This document shows positions 36,470 to 44,962 of a DNA stretch of 64,000 bases, piece after piece; position 1 is the stretch's first letter, and each line of letters starts with the position of its first letter. The notes below the pieces were generated by a model. That model saw only the letters and a program-made list of their open reading frames with translations. It had not been told where the DNA came from and searched no databases. Position numbers and translations under genes: made by a program. Source of the DNA: JACMLD01 sp047602295 (lineage in GTDB: Bacteria; Bacteroidota; Bacteroidia; Chitinophagales; Chitinophagaceae); assembly GCA_047602295.1 (NCBI GenBank), contig JASGHP010000001.1, positions 5,022,001 to 5,086,000 on the forward strand. Reading direction: 5' to 3'.

Positions 36470-36648
36470 GAGCAGTCTGTAGTCGTTAGTCAATAGTCAT
36501 TAGTCACTTTTCGTGGTTTTGAACGCCTTGACTATCGACTGATGACTTACTACTAACGACTTCTCTTAACGTTCTGCCTCTCGACTCAGACTAAAGACTA
36601 ACGACTATTCTTACCGACTATCGACTAATGACTTAAGACTACCGACTA
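36470..36648. repeat. GACTA-word degenerate repeat block
   Basis: About 180 bases of words such as AGTCGTTAGTCAATAGTCAT, GACTATCGACTGATGACTTA and ACTAACGACTATTC. The words vary at nearly every position, but the GACTA/TAGTC core recurs over 15 times. The block fills the gap between two converging genes and supplies the stop codon of the S9 peptidase (CTA at 36646-36648, read as TAG). Confidence 0.75.
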
Positions 36649-39573
36649 TTCCTTCAATCCCCAGTCAATACCCTTAAGCGTTGCAGGCACGCCAGCCTCC
36701 ATCCACTTTGGTTCCGGTTCACCTTTCAGGTAATGATCAAAAAACTGGGCCATGCGTATTGACCAGTCTTTGCGGTTTCTTCTTTCCTGCAAGCCATGGT
36801 CTTCGCCATTATACTGCATCATCCACACTTTTTTATTAAGCCTGCGCAAAGCCGAGAAGAGTTCTATGCCCTGGTACCATGGTACTGCGCCATCTGCATC
36901 ATTGTGCATTATCAGCAAAGGAGTATTAATCTTATCAGCCCTAAACAAAGGTGAATTCTTAAAATACAGTTCCGGTTTTTGCCAAAGCGAAGCACCCAAT
37001 CTTGATTGGGTATGCTCATACTGAAACTGCCTGCTAATGCCCGTTCCCCAACGTATACCACTATACGCACTTGTCATATTGGCAACAGGCGCACCTGCTT
37101 CTGCGGCTGCAAAAATATTAGTACGCGTAACAAGATAGGCAACCTGGTAACCGCCCCAGCTATGGCCTTCAAGCGCCAATTTGGTGGTATCAACCCATTT
37201 AAACTTACTCATGAATTTTGCTGCAGATATCACTGAATTATAAGCATCCTCTCCTGGCTGACCTGTTTTGTAATAAATATTGGGGTCGAAAACTATGTAT
37301 CCATTGCTTACATAATAAGGTATGTTAATGATGGAAGCAGAAGGCGCTGGTGCTTTATAATTATAGCGTGTATCTGCGTTTCTTTCGTAGAAATAAAAGA
37401 TGACAGGATATTTTTTTGTACTGTCGAAATTGGCGGGTTTATAGACAAGCCCTTCGCTTATTTTGCCATCAAACATTTTCCAATGCAGCAAATCAACAGT
37501 CATCCAGTTGTATTCTTTTTGCTGTGGATTGATGGCTGACAATTGCAAAGCATTCACTGTGTCTTTCGATATAGTTCCGGCGTAAATATCTGGCGATGCA
37601 TCAAATGATTCTTTTGTAAAAATAAGTGTTGAGCTATTTTTTGCTTTTCTAAACGCTCTGTAAGTTGCCGGAGCGAGTACAGCATTGGCTGGATCTCCAT
37701 TTGCCGCAATTGATTTAATAGCCAAGCCATTCTTTTTTGAGACCTCATCAAATACATCCAGGTATACCATTTCGTTGTCTTTTATATAACGGCTTTCTTT
37801 GTCTGCCATTATATATCGGTAAGTAAGCTTGTGTTTTCTTCCATACCCGTTTGTAAAATTTACCGGTTGCTCTTTACCGGTAGGATCGCACTTCCAAATA
37901 TCATACCTGTCGTAGATATAAACGTATTTGTCATTTTCCTGCCAGGCCATAAAACCATGTGGCGGTGGATAATCAGGATGATCATCTTCTTCATCAAACA
38001 AAGGAGTCTTTATGTCTTTTGTTATATTGACAATAGCGCCTGTTGCATTCTGGTAAGTGAACCAGTTTTTCAATTTCCAATCGTACCAAAGCATAAAATT
38101 TCCCAACGGAGAAATGCTATCGAGAGATGTTATTTCATCTTTAAAGCGCTTTCTGCTGCCGTCCTGCGTATTTACAACATATAAATTTTCTTTGCCATCG
38201 CGGTTCCATTGCAATTCTACCCTGTAACCTTTTGTGCTTCGCCCCAATGCATACAAACCGTTGCCTTCATCGGAAAGCATAATGTTTTCGCAGTTTTCAT
38301 CTGCCAGTGGAATAATTTTATCGCCTCCATCATTAATAACAGCCAGGTAACTCCTTTTTAGTTCTGCATTTAATTTTACAAGCTGCTCTGGTTGTATATA
38401 ATCATCTTTATAATTCCAGATATCCAGGCCCGCTGTTTCAAAATAAGCAAGTGTTGTATCTTTTGGCGGACGAACCGGTGCTATTCCGAAAAATAATTTC
38501 TTACTGTTCTTGCTGAAATTATTCCGGTAATCTGCGCTGATACTATAACCCTTATCAATACCGGCACTGCTCTTATCTGCTTTTAACTGTGCACTATCCA
38601 TGCCTGGCTTGTAAAACCAGAGTTTGTAAAATTTTTGCAGTGCTTTGGTTACGCTGTCCCTCTCTGCCACAAACGCCAGTTGTGTTCCGTCTTCATCTAT
38701 CGCATAATTTTTTGCGTCGTTAAACTTTCGCATCACCGTATCTAGTTTGCCAGTTGCTGTATTTAACCAAACAATATTTGCATTTACAAGCGTGTCATTA
38801 GTCTTGCGGGTAGTTTCAATAATTAAAGCATTGCCTTTTTTGCTGAAATAGTATTCACTAACCAGTTTATATTTCTTCTCTTCATTGCTTGAAAGATTTC
38901 TTACAATTAGATCAGTTCCTTCATCTGTAACAGGTTCTATTGCCTTCAGTGGTTTTGTTTCTTTGCCTCGCAAAACAGCTAAACCTTTTGTTTTGGCTTC
39001 ATTGGCTTTATTACGCAAACTATCAGCAACAGCAATAAGGCTGTCTGCCATATGCATTATATTGTTTAGCCTTGTTAGTGAATCTGGCTGTATTGGCTTT
39101 GTATTATCGGGTAAAGCTTTTTCAAGATTATAAGCTAACCAGCCGCCATTTTTTTCAGGCACTTTGTATGATTTAACACGTGGTATTTTCAGCACATCAT
39201 TTTTTCCAAACTCCAGAATGCCAAGACTGTCTTTGGGCATTTGATCCGGCGTTTTTTTATTGATGCGTGCTTCGCGGGTATCCTTAAAAAAAGCTGCGAT
39301 GCGAAAGACAATAAACCTGCTGTCTTCAGTAATGCTGGCGTTATAACCCCTGGGTATTTCTTTTTTAAATGAATTGTCTGTGGCTTGTATCACCAACACA
39401 CCATCTCCTTCCTGGGGTGTAATGGTATAAACAACAAACCGGCCATCATTACTGATTGCACGTTCGCCGATATTTTGCCAACCGTCGTATACAGAATGAT
39501 TAAGAGGTTTTTGCTGCGCGAATGCAAACAATGAAATTATTACACCTGTAAGCAGGAGAGCAAGTTTTCTCAT
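36646..39573 (-). CDS. S9 family peptidase
   Basis: A 975-residue secreted prolyl-oligopeptidase-family peptidase with a signal peptide (MRKLALLLTGVIISLFAFAQ). An N-terminal beta-propeller-like region of about 650 residues is followed by the alpha/beta-hydrolase catalytic domain. The catalytic Ser is in LEGHSWGGYQV, the Asp in MHNDADGAVPW, and the His in YNGEDHGLQERR. It would cleave oligopeptides in the periplasm or at the surface. Confidence 0.93.
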   Translation of the reverse strand: MRKLALLLTGVIISLFAFAQQKPLNHSVYDGWQNIGERAISNDGRFVVYTITPQEGDGVLVIQATDNSFKKEIPRGYNASITEDSRFIVFRIAAFFKDTREARINKKTPDQMPKDSLGILEFGKNDVLKIPRVKSYKVPEKNGGWLAYNLEKALPDNTKPIQPDSLTRLNNIMHMADSLIAVADSLRNKANEAKTKGLAVLRGKETKPLKAIEPVTDEGTDLIVRNLSSNEEKKYKLVSEYYFSKKGNALIIETTRKTNDTLVNANIVWLNTATGKLDTVMRKFNDAKNYAIDEDGTQLAFVAERDSVTKALQKFYKLWFYKPGMDSAQLKADKSSAGIDKGYSISADYRNNFSKNSKKLFFGIAPVRPPKDTTLAYFETAGLDIWNYKDDYIQPEQLVKLNAELKRSYLAVINDGGDKIIPLADENCENIMLSDEGNGLYALGRSTKGYRVELQWNRDGKENLYVVNTQDGSRKRFKDEITSLDSISPLGNFMLWYDWKLKNWFTYQNATGAIVNITKDIKTPLFDEEDDHPDYPPPHGFMAWQENDKYVYIYDRYDIWKCDPTGKEQPVNFTNGYGRKHKLTYRYIMADKESRYIKDNEMVYLDVFDEVSKKNGLAIKSIAANGDPANAVLAPATYRAFRKAKNSSTLIFTKESFDASPDIYAGTISKDTVNALQLSAINPQQKEYNWMTVDLLHWKMFDGKISEGLVYKPANFDSTKKYPVIFYFYERNADTRYNYKAPAPSASIINIPYYVSNGYIVFDPNIYYKTGQPGEDAYNSVISAAKFMSKFKWVDTTKLALEGHSWGGYQVAYLVTRTNIFAAAEAGAPVANMTSAYSGIRWGTGISRQFQYEHTQSRLGASLWQKPELYFKNSPLFRADKINTPLLIMHNDADGAVPWYQGIELFSALRRLNKKVWMMQYNGEDHGLQERRNRKDWSIRMAQFFDHYLKGEPEPKWMEAGVPATLKGIDWGLKE

Positions 39574-39591
39574 GATAGCAATTGATTTGTT

Positions 39592-39599
39592 TAAAGATA
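39592..39599 (-). promoter_or_regulatory. Candidate -7 box (TATCTTTA) for the S9 peptidase
   Basis: A TAnnTTTG-like box on the minus strand, 18 bases before the ATG. Motif evidence only. Confidence 0.3.
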
Positions 39600-39629
39600 A
39601 TTTATTAAATCAGTAAAAATAAAACAGCC

Positions 39630-40505
39630 CTATCCTGTTTTTCTTTTTTGATAGACACGCCACATCTCTACGCTTACAGCAGTTATAATTAATACCAACC
39701 CCAGGTAGAATGAATTATTAAGTTGCTCATTTTCTTTATAAATAATAAAAGCAAGCAAAATTCCATACACTGGTTCCAGGTTGTAGGTGAGGTTTACAGT
39801 GAATGCAGTAATTTTTTTGAGCGCATTAGCAGACAGGTGAAATGCCCAAACAGAGCATATCCAACATAAAAAAAGCAACCAGGGCCAATCATGCACACTT
39901 GGAAAAAAGTGAGTGGGTGGAAATTTTTGCAGGTAAAAAGGGAGTATTAAAGAAAGCGCTATAAAGCCGCCAGTCAACTCATAGGTCATCAATGTTTCTG
40001 CATTCATCTTTTGCATCAGCCTGCGGTTAAAGATGGGAAACACTGCACCAAGTAATGCAGAAATAAGACCAACGATAATCCCGGTTTTATATCGGCTGTC
40101 GAAGTGAAAGATGATATAGATGCCAGCTATTACTAATAAACCCAGCAAAATATCTGCTGCGCGAAATGGCGTTTTAAAAAGCAACGGCTCCATAATGGCG
40201 GTAAAAAAACCAACAGAAGAAAAGCAAACCAACGCTACAGATACATTTGCATATTTAATTGCTCCGTAAAAGCTAACCCAATGCAGAGCGGCTATTAAAC
40301 CAACCCCTGCAATAGCAGCAATTTCTTTTACTGAAACTTTTTGCAATCTTTTGGTGGTAAGAAATAACAACCACATAGTGGCAGCGCTAATCAATAAACG
40401 CCACCAAACCAGCAAGCCTTCATTTAAGGTAATAAGTCTGCCAAGTATGCCTGTAAAACCTGCCAGAAAAACAGCAATATGCAATTGGATAAATGCTTTC
40501 TTCAT
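39630..40505 (-). CDS. EamA-family drug/metabolite transporter
   Basis: A 291-residue inner-membrane protein of about ten segments in two EamA repeats. Visible segments are AIAGVGLIAALHWVSFYGAI, ILLGLLVIAGIYIIF and FYLGLVLIITAVSVEMW. The EamA hallmark LEPVYGILLAFIIYKENE is near the end of the second repeat. The exported substrate is unknown. Confidence 0.9.
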   Translation of the reverse strand: MKKAFIQLHIAVFLAGFTGILGRLITLNEGLLVWWRLLISAATMWLLFLTTKRLQKVSVKEIAAIAGVGLIAALHWVSFYGAIKYANVSVALVCFSSVGFFTAIMEPLLFKTPFRAADILLGLLVIAGIYIIFHFDSRYKTGIIVGLISALLGAVFPIFNRRLMQKMNAETLMTYELTGGFIALSLILPFYLQKFPPTHFFPSVHDWPWLLFLCWICSVWAFHLSANALKKITAFTVNLTYNLEPVYGILLAFIIYKENEQLNNSFYLGLVLIITAVSVEMWRVYQKRKTG

Positions 40506-40620
40506 GAATAGTATTTAGTACGGAGATACTAGTATTAAGACACACGACATTAGTACCAGTATTGAGACTTCCACGTTCTTCGTTGTCTTAATACTTAATA
40601 CTAAATACTGAATACTAAAA
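40506..40620. repeat. AATACTA-word degenerate repeat block
   Basis: Words such as AGTATTTAGTACGGAGATAC and TTAATACTTAATACTAAATA recur across the gap. The block abuts the TGA stop of the glycosyltransferase, whose stop is the first base after the last AATACTAAAA word. Confidence 0.7.
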
Positions 40621-41415
40621 TCACTGTTTGGTTTTTGCAAATACTTCGTTGCTTAATGGGGCGTAGGTAGTGGCTTCAGTTTTTTTTACCCGGTTGCGGT
40701 AGTCTTTAAACCAGCTTTGCCAGCGCAGGTACAAAACACCAGCGATGCCTTCTTTTACAATGCCTTTGTTCATTTTAGAACTGCCATAGGTGCGATCCTG
40801 GAAAATAATAGGTACTTCTTTAATAGTGAAGCCCAGTTTCCAGGCAGCAAATTTCATCTCTATCTGGAAAGCGTAGCCGACAAACTTTATTTCATTGAGG
40901 TTGATAGTTTCCAATACTTCACGCCTGTAGCAAACAAACCCGGCTGTGGGATCTTTTACCGGCAGGCCTATCAGCAACTTTGTATAAATAGAAGCTCCCT
41001 TAGAAAGAATAATCCTGTTGCGTGGCCAATTTACATTGCCACCGCCTTTTACATACCTGGAACCTATAGCTACATCTGCACCGTTCGCACAGGCTTCATA
41101 TAAATGCTGCAGATCTTTAGGGTTGTGAGAAAAATCGGCATCCATTTCAAATATAAAACCATACCCTCTGGCTAACGCCCACCTGAAACCGTAAATATAA
41201 GCGGTACCCAAACCTTGTTTACCTTTTCTTTCTTCCAGGAAAAGCTGTTGCGGATATTGCAACTGCAAATCTTTTACAATCTGGGCAGTGCCATCAGGAG
41301 AATTATCGTCTATTACAAGCACATGAAAATCCTGCTCCAAAGAAAATATGGCGCTAACGATATTGGAGATATTCTCCTTCTCGTTGTAGGTTGGTATAAT
41401 AACAATCTTTTGCAA
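40621..41415 (-). CDS. Polyprenol-phosphate glycosyltransferase (GT2, Dpm1-like)
   Basis: A 264-residue GT2-family enzyme resembling dolichol-phosphate mannose synthase, which makes polyprenyl-phosphate sugar donors. Motifs in order: VIIPTYNEKENI, VIDDNSPDGTAQI, FEMDADFSHNP (DxD metal/nucleotide site), GSRYVKGG and FQDRTYGSSKMNKG. The start is TTG (MQKIVIIPTYN), since no in-frame ATG lies close upstream. It lacks a membrane-anchored C-terminus. Confidence 0.9.
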   Translation of the reverse strand: MQKIVIIPTYNEKENISNIVSAIFSLEQDFHVLVIDDNSPDGTAQIVKDLQLQYPQQLFLEERKGKQGLGTAYIYGFRWALARGYGFIFEMDADFSHNPKDLQHLYEACANGADVAIGSRYVKGGGNVNWPRNRIILSKGASIYTKLLIGLPVKDPTAGFVCYRREVLETINLNEIKFVGYAFQIEMKFAAWKLGFTIKEVPIIFQDRTYGSSKMNKGIVKEGIAGVLYLRWQSWFKDYRNRVKKTEATTYAPLSNEVFAKTKQ

Positions 41416-41508
41416 AATGGGGCTTATCGTTCCGGTCTTTATGTGGTTAGCTACGAAAATAGCATTTTTATCAATGTACCGTGTTCTCTAATAGTTAACT
41501 GTTTATAA

Positions 41509-42276
41509 TTACCCTTTTTTTAATAGCGACCTGTTAAGTATTTCCGTTAGTTTTTGCTTTGTATGCAGGGGAAAATCGCCACGCATCATCCAGTCATAGT
41601 ATTGGGGTTCAGCCTTTAACACCTCAGTCACGGGGCGGCCTTTGTGTTTTCCAAAATTAAAAACCTCTACCCCTTTCTCCATTACAAACCTGCGTGCAAA
41701 ATCTACAATTACTTCTTCGCCTGTAAACTTTACAATGCTGTCTACCGTATTGCCCATTTGCGGATAACGCAATACCTGGGCTTCGAGTATTTCCAGAGTA
41801 GCTGCTGCGTCTACTTCTGCGCTGTGTGCGCCTTCCAGGTTTTTCTGGCAATAAAATTTATAAGCTGCAGAAAGCGTACGTTGTTCCATCATGTGAAAAA
41901 CCTTCTGCACATCTACCAATCTTCTTCCTTTCATGTCAAACTCTACTTCTGCACGCAGAAATTCTTCCATCAGCATCGGTATATCAAAGCGGTTGCTGTT
42001 GTAGCCGCTTAAATCGCAGTTGTCTAAAAACTGGCGTATATCCCCTGCCGCCTGTTTAAAAGTAGGGGCATCCTTTACCATTTCATTTGTAATACCATGA
42101 ATATCTGCAGACGCCTGGGGTATCTGCATTTCCGGGTTTAGCAATTTTCTTTTGGTAGAACGATTGCCGTCTGGCAGAATTTTGATCATGCCTATTTCAA
42201 CTATACGGTCGGTACCAATGTTTATACCGGTGGTTTCCAAATCAATAAATGCCAGCGGACGGGTAAGTTTCAACAT
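41509..42276 (-). CDS. 3'-5' exonuclease (DnaQ/RNase T-type)
   Basis: A 255-residue DEDDh exonuclease. Exo I is FIDLETTGINIGTDRIVE with the metal Asp and Glu, Exo II is LSGYNSNRFDIPML, and Exo III is HSAEVDAAAT. The C-terminal 60 residues (GKHKGRPVTEVLKAEPQYYDWM) are a tail seen on ExoX-like and other Bacteroidota exonucleases. It probably acts in DNA repair or proofreading. It is not a polymerase subunit here. Confidence 0.93.
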   Translation of the reverse strand: MLKLTRPLAFIDLETTGINIGTDRIVEIGMIKILPDGNRSTKRKLLNPEMQIPQASADIHGITNEMVKDAPTFKQAAGDIRQFLDNCDLSGYNSNRFDIPMLMEEFLRAEVEFDMKGRRLVDVQKVFHMMEQRTLSAAYKFYCQKNLEGAHSAEVDAAATLEILEAQVLRYPQMGNTVDSIVKFTGEEVIVDFARRFVMEKGVEVFNFGKHKGRPVTEVLKAEPQYYDWMMRGDFPLHTKQKLTEILNRSLLKKG

Positions 42277-42640
42277 TTTAACTTCTTGTTTAACAACAGC
42301 TTTAATAATAAATTACCCGGTTTACAGAGCCTGGCAATTGACGAAAAATATTTTTTCTTCAGCAATATGCAGCTTAGCTGTACATCACTTTTTTGCAAAT
42401 GTAAATTATATCTGGCCAACCTATATAACAGCCCGTAAAAGTATTTAACAGAAAAAATCGGTAAAATGCTTAGGATATTTTGCAGATAGCTTGCATAAAC
42501 AAATATTTTGTTGTTTCTTTGAAATGCCTCTCCGTTATCCTCCCGAAAATCATACTCCGCATCCTTTCAGAAAAGGCCAATTCAGGCAGTATCCGCGTCT
42601 AACCGCACTGTTTGCATTGTTTAACTTTAAATACCACAAA
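42277..42640. other. Intergenic region upstream of the small lipoprotein
   Basis: No gene was called. An in-frame extension of the lipoprotein to 42491 lacks coding character. CAAATGTA (42396-42403) is a minus-strand TAnnTTTG match that may belong to the exonuclease gene, giving a UTR of about 115 nt. Confidence 0.4.
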
Positions 42641-42763
42641 ATGAAAGCTAGAGTACTGATTGTAATTCTGTTTATCGCTGCCAGCCTTGCCATGACTTCT
42701 TGCACAAGCTCAAGAAGCGGTTGCAAATCAACTGAAGGTTACGTAGGATACGGACACAGATAA
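42641..42763 (+). CDS. Small lipoprotein (40 residues)
   Basis: A 40-residue peptide: a signal sequence ending in LAMTSC with a lipobox, then a short Ser/Gly-rich tail (TSSRSGCKSTEGYVGYGHR). After processing about 20 residues remain. The start at 42641 is chosen because it opens the signal peptide. It resembles the tiny outer-membrane lipoproteins common in Bacteroidota. It is upstream of the strong hairpin at 42823. Confidence 0.65.
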   Translation: MKARVLIVILFIAASLAMTSCTSSRSGCKSTEGYVGYGHR

Positions 42764-42822
42764 TATATTGGCCCGTTTGAGATTTAATATAAACGACCTC
42801 TATACGCACACATCATTGAACC

Positions 42823-42866
42823 AAGGTCATCTTTATTTGTTATAAAGATGACCTTTTTATTTTTTT
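42823..42866 (+). terminator. Strong hairpin and T-tract before ytxJ
   Basis: AAGGTCATCTTTAT pairs perfectly with ATAAAGATGACCTT over 14 bp with a 5-nt loop, followed by TTTATTTTTTT. The T-tract touches the ytxJ ATG at 42867. It probably ends the small-lipoprotein transcript, and it could also act as an attenuator for ytxJ. Confidence 0.9.
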
Positions 42867-43199
42867 ATGAATTGGATACCACTTATCTCAGAAAACCAGT
42901 TAGACAACATCATTACAGATTCTGCAAACAGGCCGCAGCTTATTTTCAAACACTCTACCCGTTGCTCCATAAGCAGTATGGCAAAAAACCGATTGGAAAG
43001 AGGTGAACAGCCTGGCAATATTGATTTTCATTTTCTTGATCTTATCGCTTATCGCAGCCTATCGCACAAAGTGGCAGAAGTATTTAATATTGAGCATGAG
43101 TCCCCCCAGGCATTGCTCATTAAAAATGGAAAATGTGTGTATGATGAAAGTCATTCAGGCATTACCATGGATGAAATAGAAGAACAAAGCGGGAAGTGA
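42867..43199 (+). CDS. ytxJ: Bacillithiol-system redox protein YtxJ
   Basis: A 110-residue monothiol glutaredoxin/thioredoxin-fold protein linked to bacillithiol, used as the low-molecular-weight thiol in some Bacteroidota and Firmicutes. IFKHSTRCSISSMAKNRLE carries the single redox Cys, followed by SPQALLIKNGKCVYDESH. No other bacillithiol gene is in this window. It lies right after the hairpin at 42823. Confidence 0.88.
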   Translation: MNWIPLISENQLDNIITDSANRPQLIFKHSTRCSISSMAKNRLERGEQPGNIDFHFLDLIAYRSLSHKVAEVFNIEHESPQALLIKNGKCVYDESHSGITMDEIEEQSGK

Positions 43200-43231
43200 A
43201 CGTATTACAACACTATTTAGGAGTAGGAACT

Positions 43232-44128
43232 TCATTTTTTTGAATAGAAATAAAGCGCTTGTGCATTGCCGCTTCCTTTTTCACTTAAGGTATAGAAACC
43301 GCTATTGTCCGATGCAAAACAAATAGCTTCACCTTGCGGCTCCGGCAAATAACTTAATAACGAGTATTGCTTTTGCAAGGTTTGCAGCATGCTTTCATTT
43401 GCACTGCGTTTATAATAATACAAACTGAAGTAGGTTTTGATAATAATTCCTTTGCCATCGTTACCGGCTGCCGCACTTACTACCCCATTATAAGGAAACG
43501 ATTGCACCAACACTGCAGTATTCAATGTAGTAGTACTGTAAGGATAAGTGATTTTGTATACACCAGATTTTGAATCCCGCTTTGTGATGATGTAAATATC
43601 TTTTGTTTGATTGTCTACCAAAAACGCTTCCGCATCTCTGGGGCCACCTGCATAAGCAAATTCAATTTTATCAAATACAGCTACTGTATCTGTGCTGGCC
43701 GCCGGTTCTTCAAACCTGTAAAAAAAAGAACTGGTATGAACGGCATCATTGTCTCCAATTTCGGCAATGTAGAGATAACGTTTAGTTGCATCCGGACCAA
43801 TTGACAATGCAATATCTTCCCAATCCCTGTTTGTGGCGCCTTTAATAAAAACTTTTTTAAGAATGCTGCCGGTATGACTTAACAAATATAATTGAGGAGG
43901 ATTGCCGCTATCTTCTTCTACCCACAAATACCCGGCATTTTTTTTACTATCTGCAATACCACTTGCTTCTGCAATTAAAGCAGCCATAGGATAGGCCACT
44001 GGTGTATCTTTAAAAGCAGTCATCGCACTATCTAAAGCAGCGCCTGCTTTCTTGTTGCAGCCGGTAGATTGAAAGGACAATGCCTGCAATAAAGAGAATG
44101 TGATTAAGACGAAGAGTAATTTTTTCAA
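43232..44128 (-). CDS. Beta-propeller-like lipoprotein
   Basis: A 298-residue protein with a lipobox FQSTGCNKK at residue 24. The mature part looks like a beta-propeller: ASGIADSKKNAGYLWVEED, NRDWEDIALSIGPDATKRYL, AEIGDND and DAEAFLVDNQTKDIYIITKR. This resembles esterase-like phytase or SdiA-regulated-type propellers, an impression rather than a match. It is exported and lipid-anchored. Function unknown. Confidence 0.7.
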   Translation of the reverse strand: MKKLLFVLITFSLLQALSFQSTGCNKKAGAALDSAMTAFKDTPVAYPMAALIAEASGIADSKKNAGYLWVEEDSGNPPQLYLLSHTGSILKKVFIKGATNRDWEDIALSIGPDATKRYLYIAEIGDNDAVHTSSFFYRFEEPAASTDTVAVFDKIEFAYAGGPRDAEAFLVDNQTKDIYIITKRDSKSGVYKITYPYSTTTLNTAVLVQSFPYNGVVSAAAGNDGKGIIIKTYFSLYYYKRSANESMLQTLQKQYSLLSYLPEPQGEAICFASDNSGFYTLSEKGSGNAQALYFYSKK

Positions 44129-44203
44129 AAAAACTTTTTACGAATATACATCGCTTGCTGCTTTTTTTCCGCCAGCAAATGAAGAAGCCTGATTACATCA
44201 GCA

Positions 44204-44956
44204 TTAATTTTTTTCTTTTAGCGGCTGCACGGCCTGGTTGGCTTTGTCTATTGAGTCTTGTATACGCTTTCTTTCTTTTTTCTTAAAGAACCCGCGCAAC
44301 AAAAAACTATGCTTGGCAGCTTCCATATTATCGTTTACACTGGAAGCAGTTTTTTTAACTGTACCTACAGTTTCTTTTGCGGCGCTTAATGTGCCTTCCA
44401 TATTTTTCACCAGCTTATCATCATTTACCAGTCTTCCAAATGAGCCTTCTCCGTTTTTAATTTTGGTCATTACGCTGGCAAGGCTGCCAGTAAGCTCCTC
44501 AGCATTATCAGATATTTTAGAAAGATTGTTTACAATCTTGTCCACATCCACAGGATTGGCTGTCAGAATGCTTCCACCTTCTTTCACCAATGGAGTACCC
44601 GGATTGCCAGGGGAAATAACAACCAGCTTATCACCCATTAATCCATCGCTGCCAATACTTGCCATACCATCTTCACGTATATATGGCCGTATATTTTTTT
44701 CCAGCAACAGCATCACTACAACAGTTGTATCGTTTACAATACTAATGTTATCAACCGTGCCTACATTAATGCCTGCATAACGCACATAGTTACCTTCCTT
44801 TAAACCAGAGATATTTTTAAATTTGGCAAACACGGTAAAAGTATCTCCAAACATATTTTTCTGCTTTCCTATCAGGAAAATAATTGTAAGCAACAACAGC
44901 AAGCAAAGCAATACAAATGCGCCTGTTTTTATCTTTTGATTGGTTGAGATATCCAT
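44204..44956 (-). CDS. mlaD: MCE/MlaD-type lipid transport protein
   Basis: A 250-residue MCE protein with an N-terminal inner-membrane helix (TGAFVLLCLLLLLTIIFLIG) and an MCE domain at about 40-115 (ISGLKEGNYVRYAGINVGTV, SIGSDGLMGDKLVVISPG). A periplasmic coiled coil follows. It carries lipids with MlaE and MlaF. It follows the ATPase gene by 6 bases in the mlaEFD operon. Confidence 0.92.
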   Translation of the reverse strand: MDISTNQKIKTGAFVLLCLLLLLTIIFLIGKQKNMFGDTFTVFAKFKNISGLKEGNYVRYAGINVGTVDNISIVNDTTVVVMLLLEKNIRPYIREDGMASIGSDGLMGDKLVVISPGNPGTPLVKEGGSILTANPVDVDKIVNNLSKISDNAEELTGSLASVMTKIKNGEGSFGRLVNDDKLVKNMEGTLSAAKETVGTVKKTASSVNDNMEAAKHSFLLRGFFKKKERKRIQDSIDKANQAVQPLKEKN

Positions 44957-44962
44957 AAAAAG

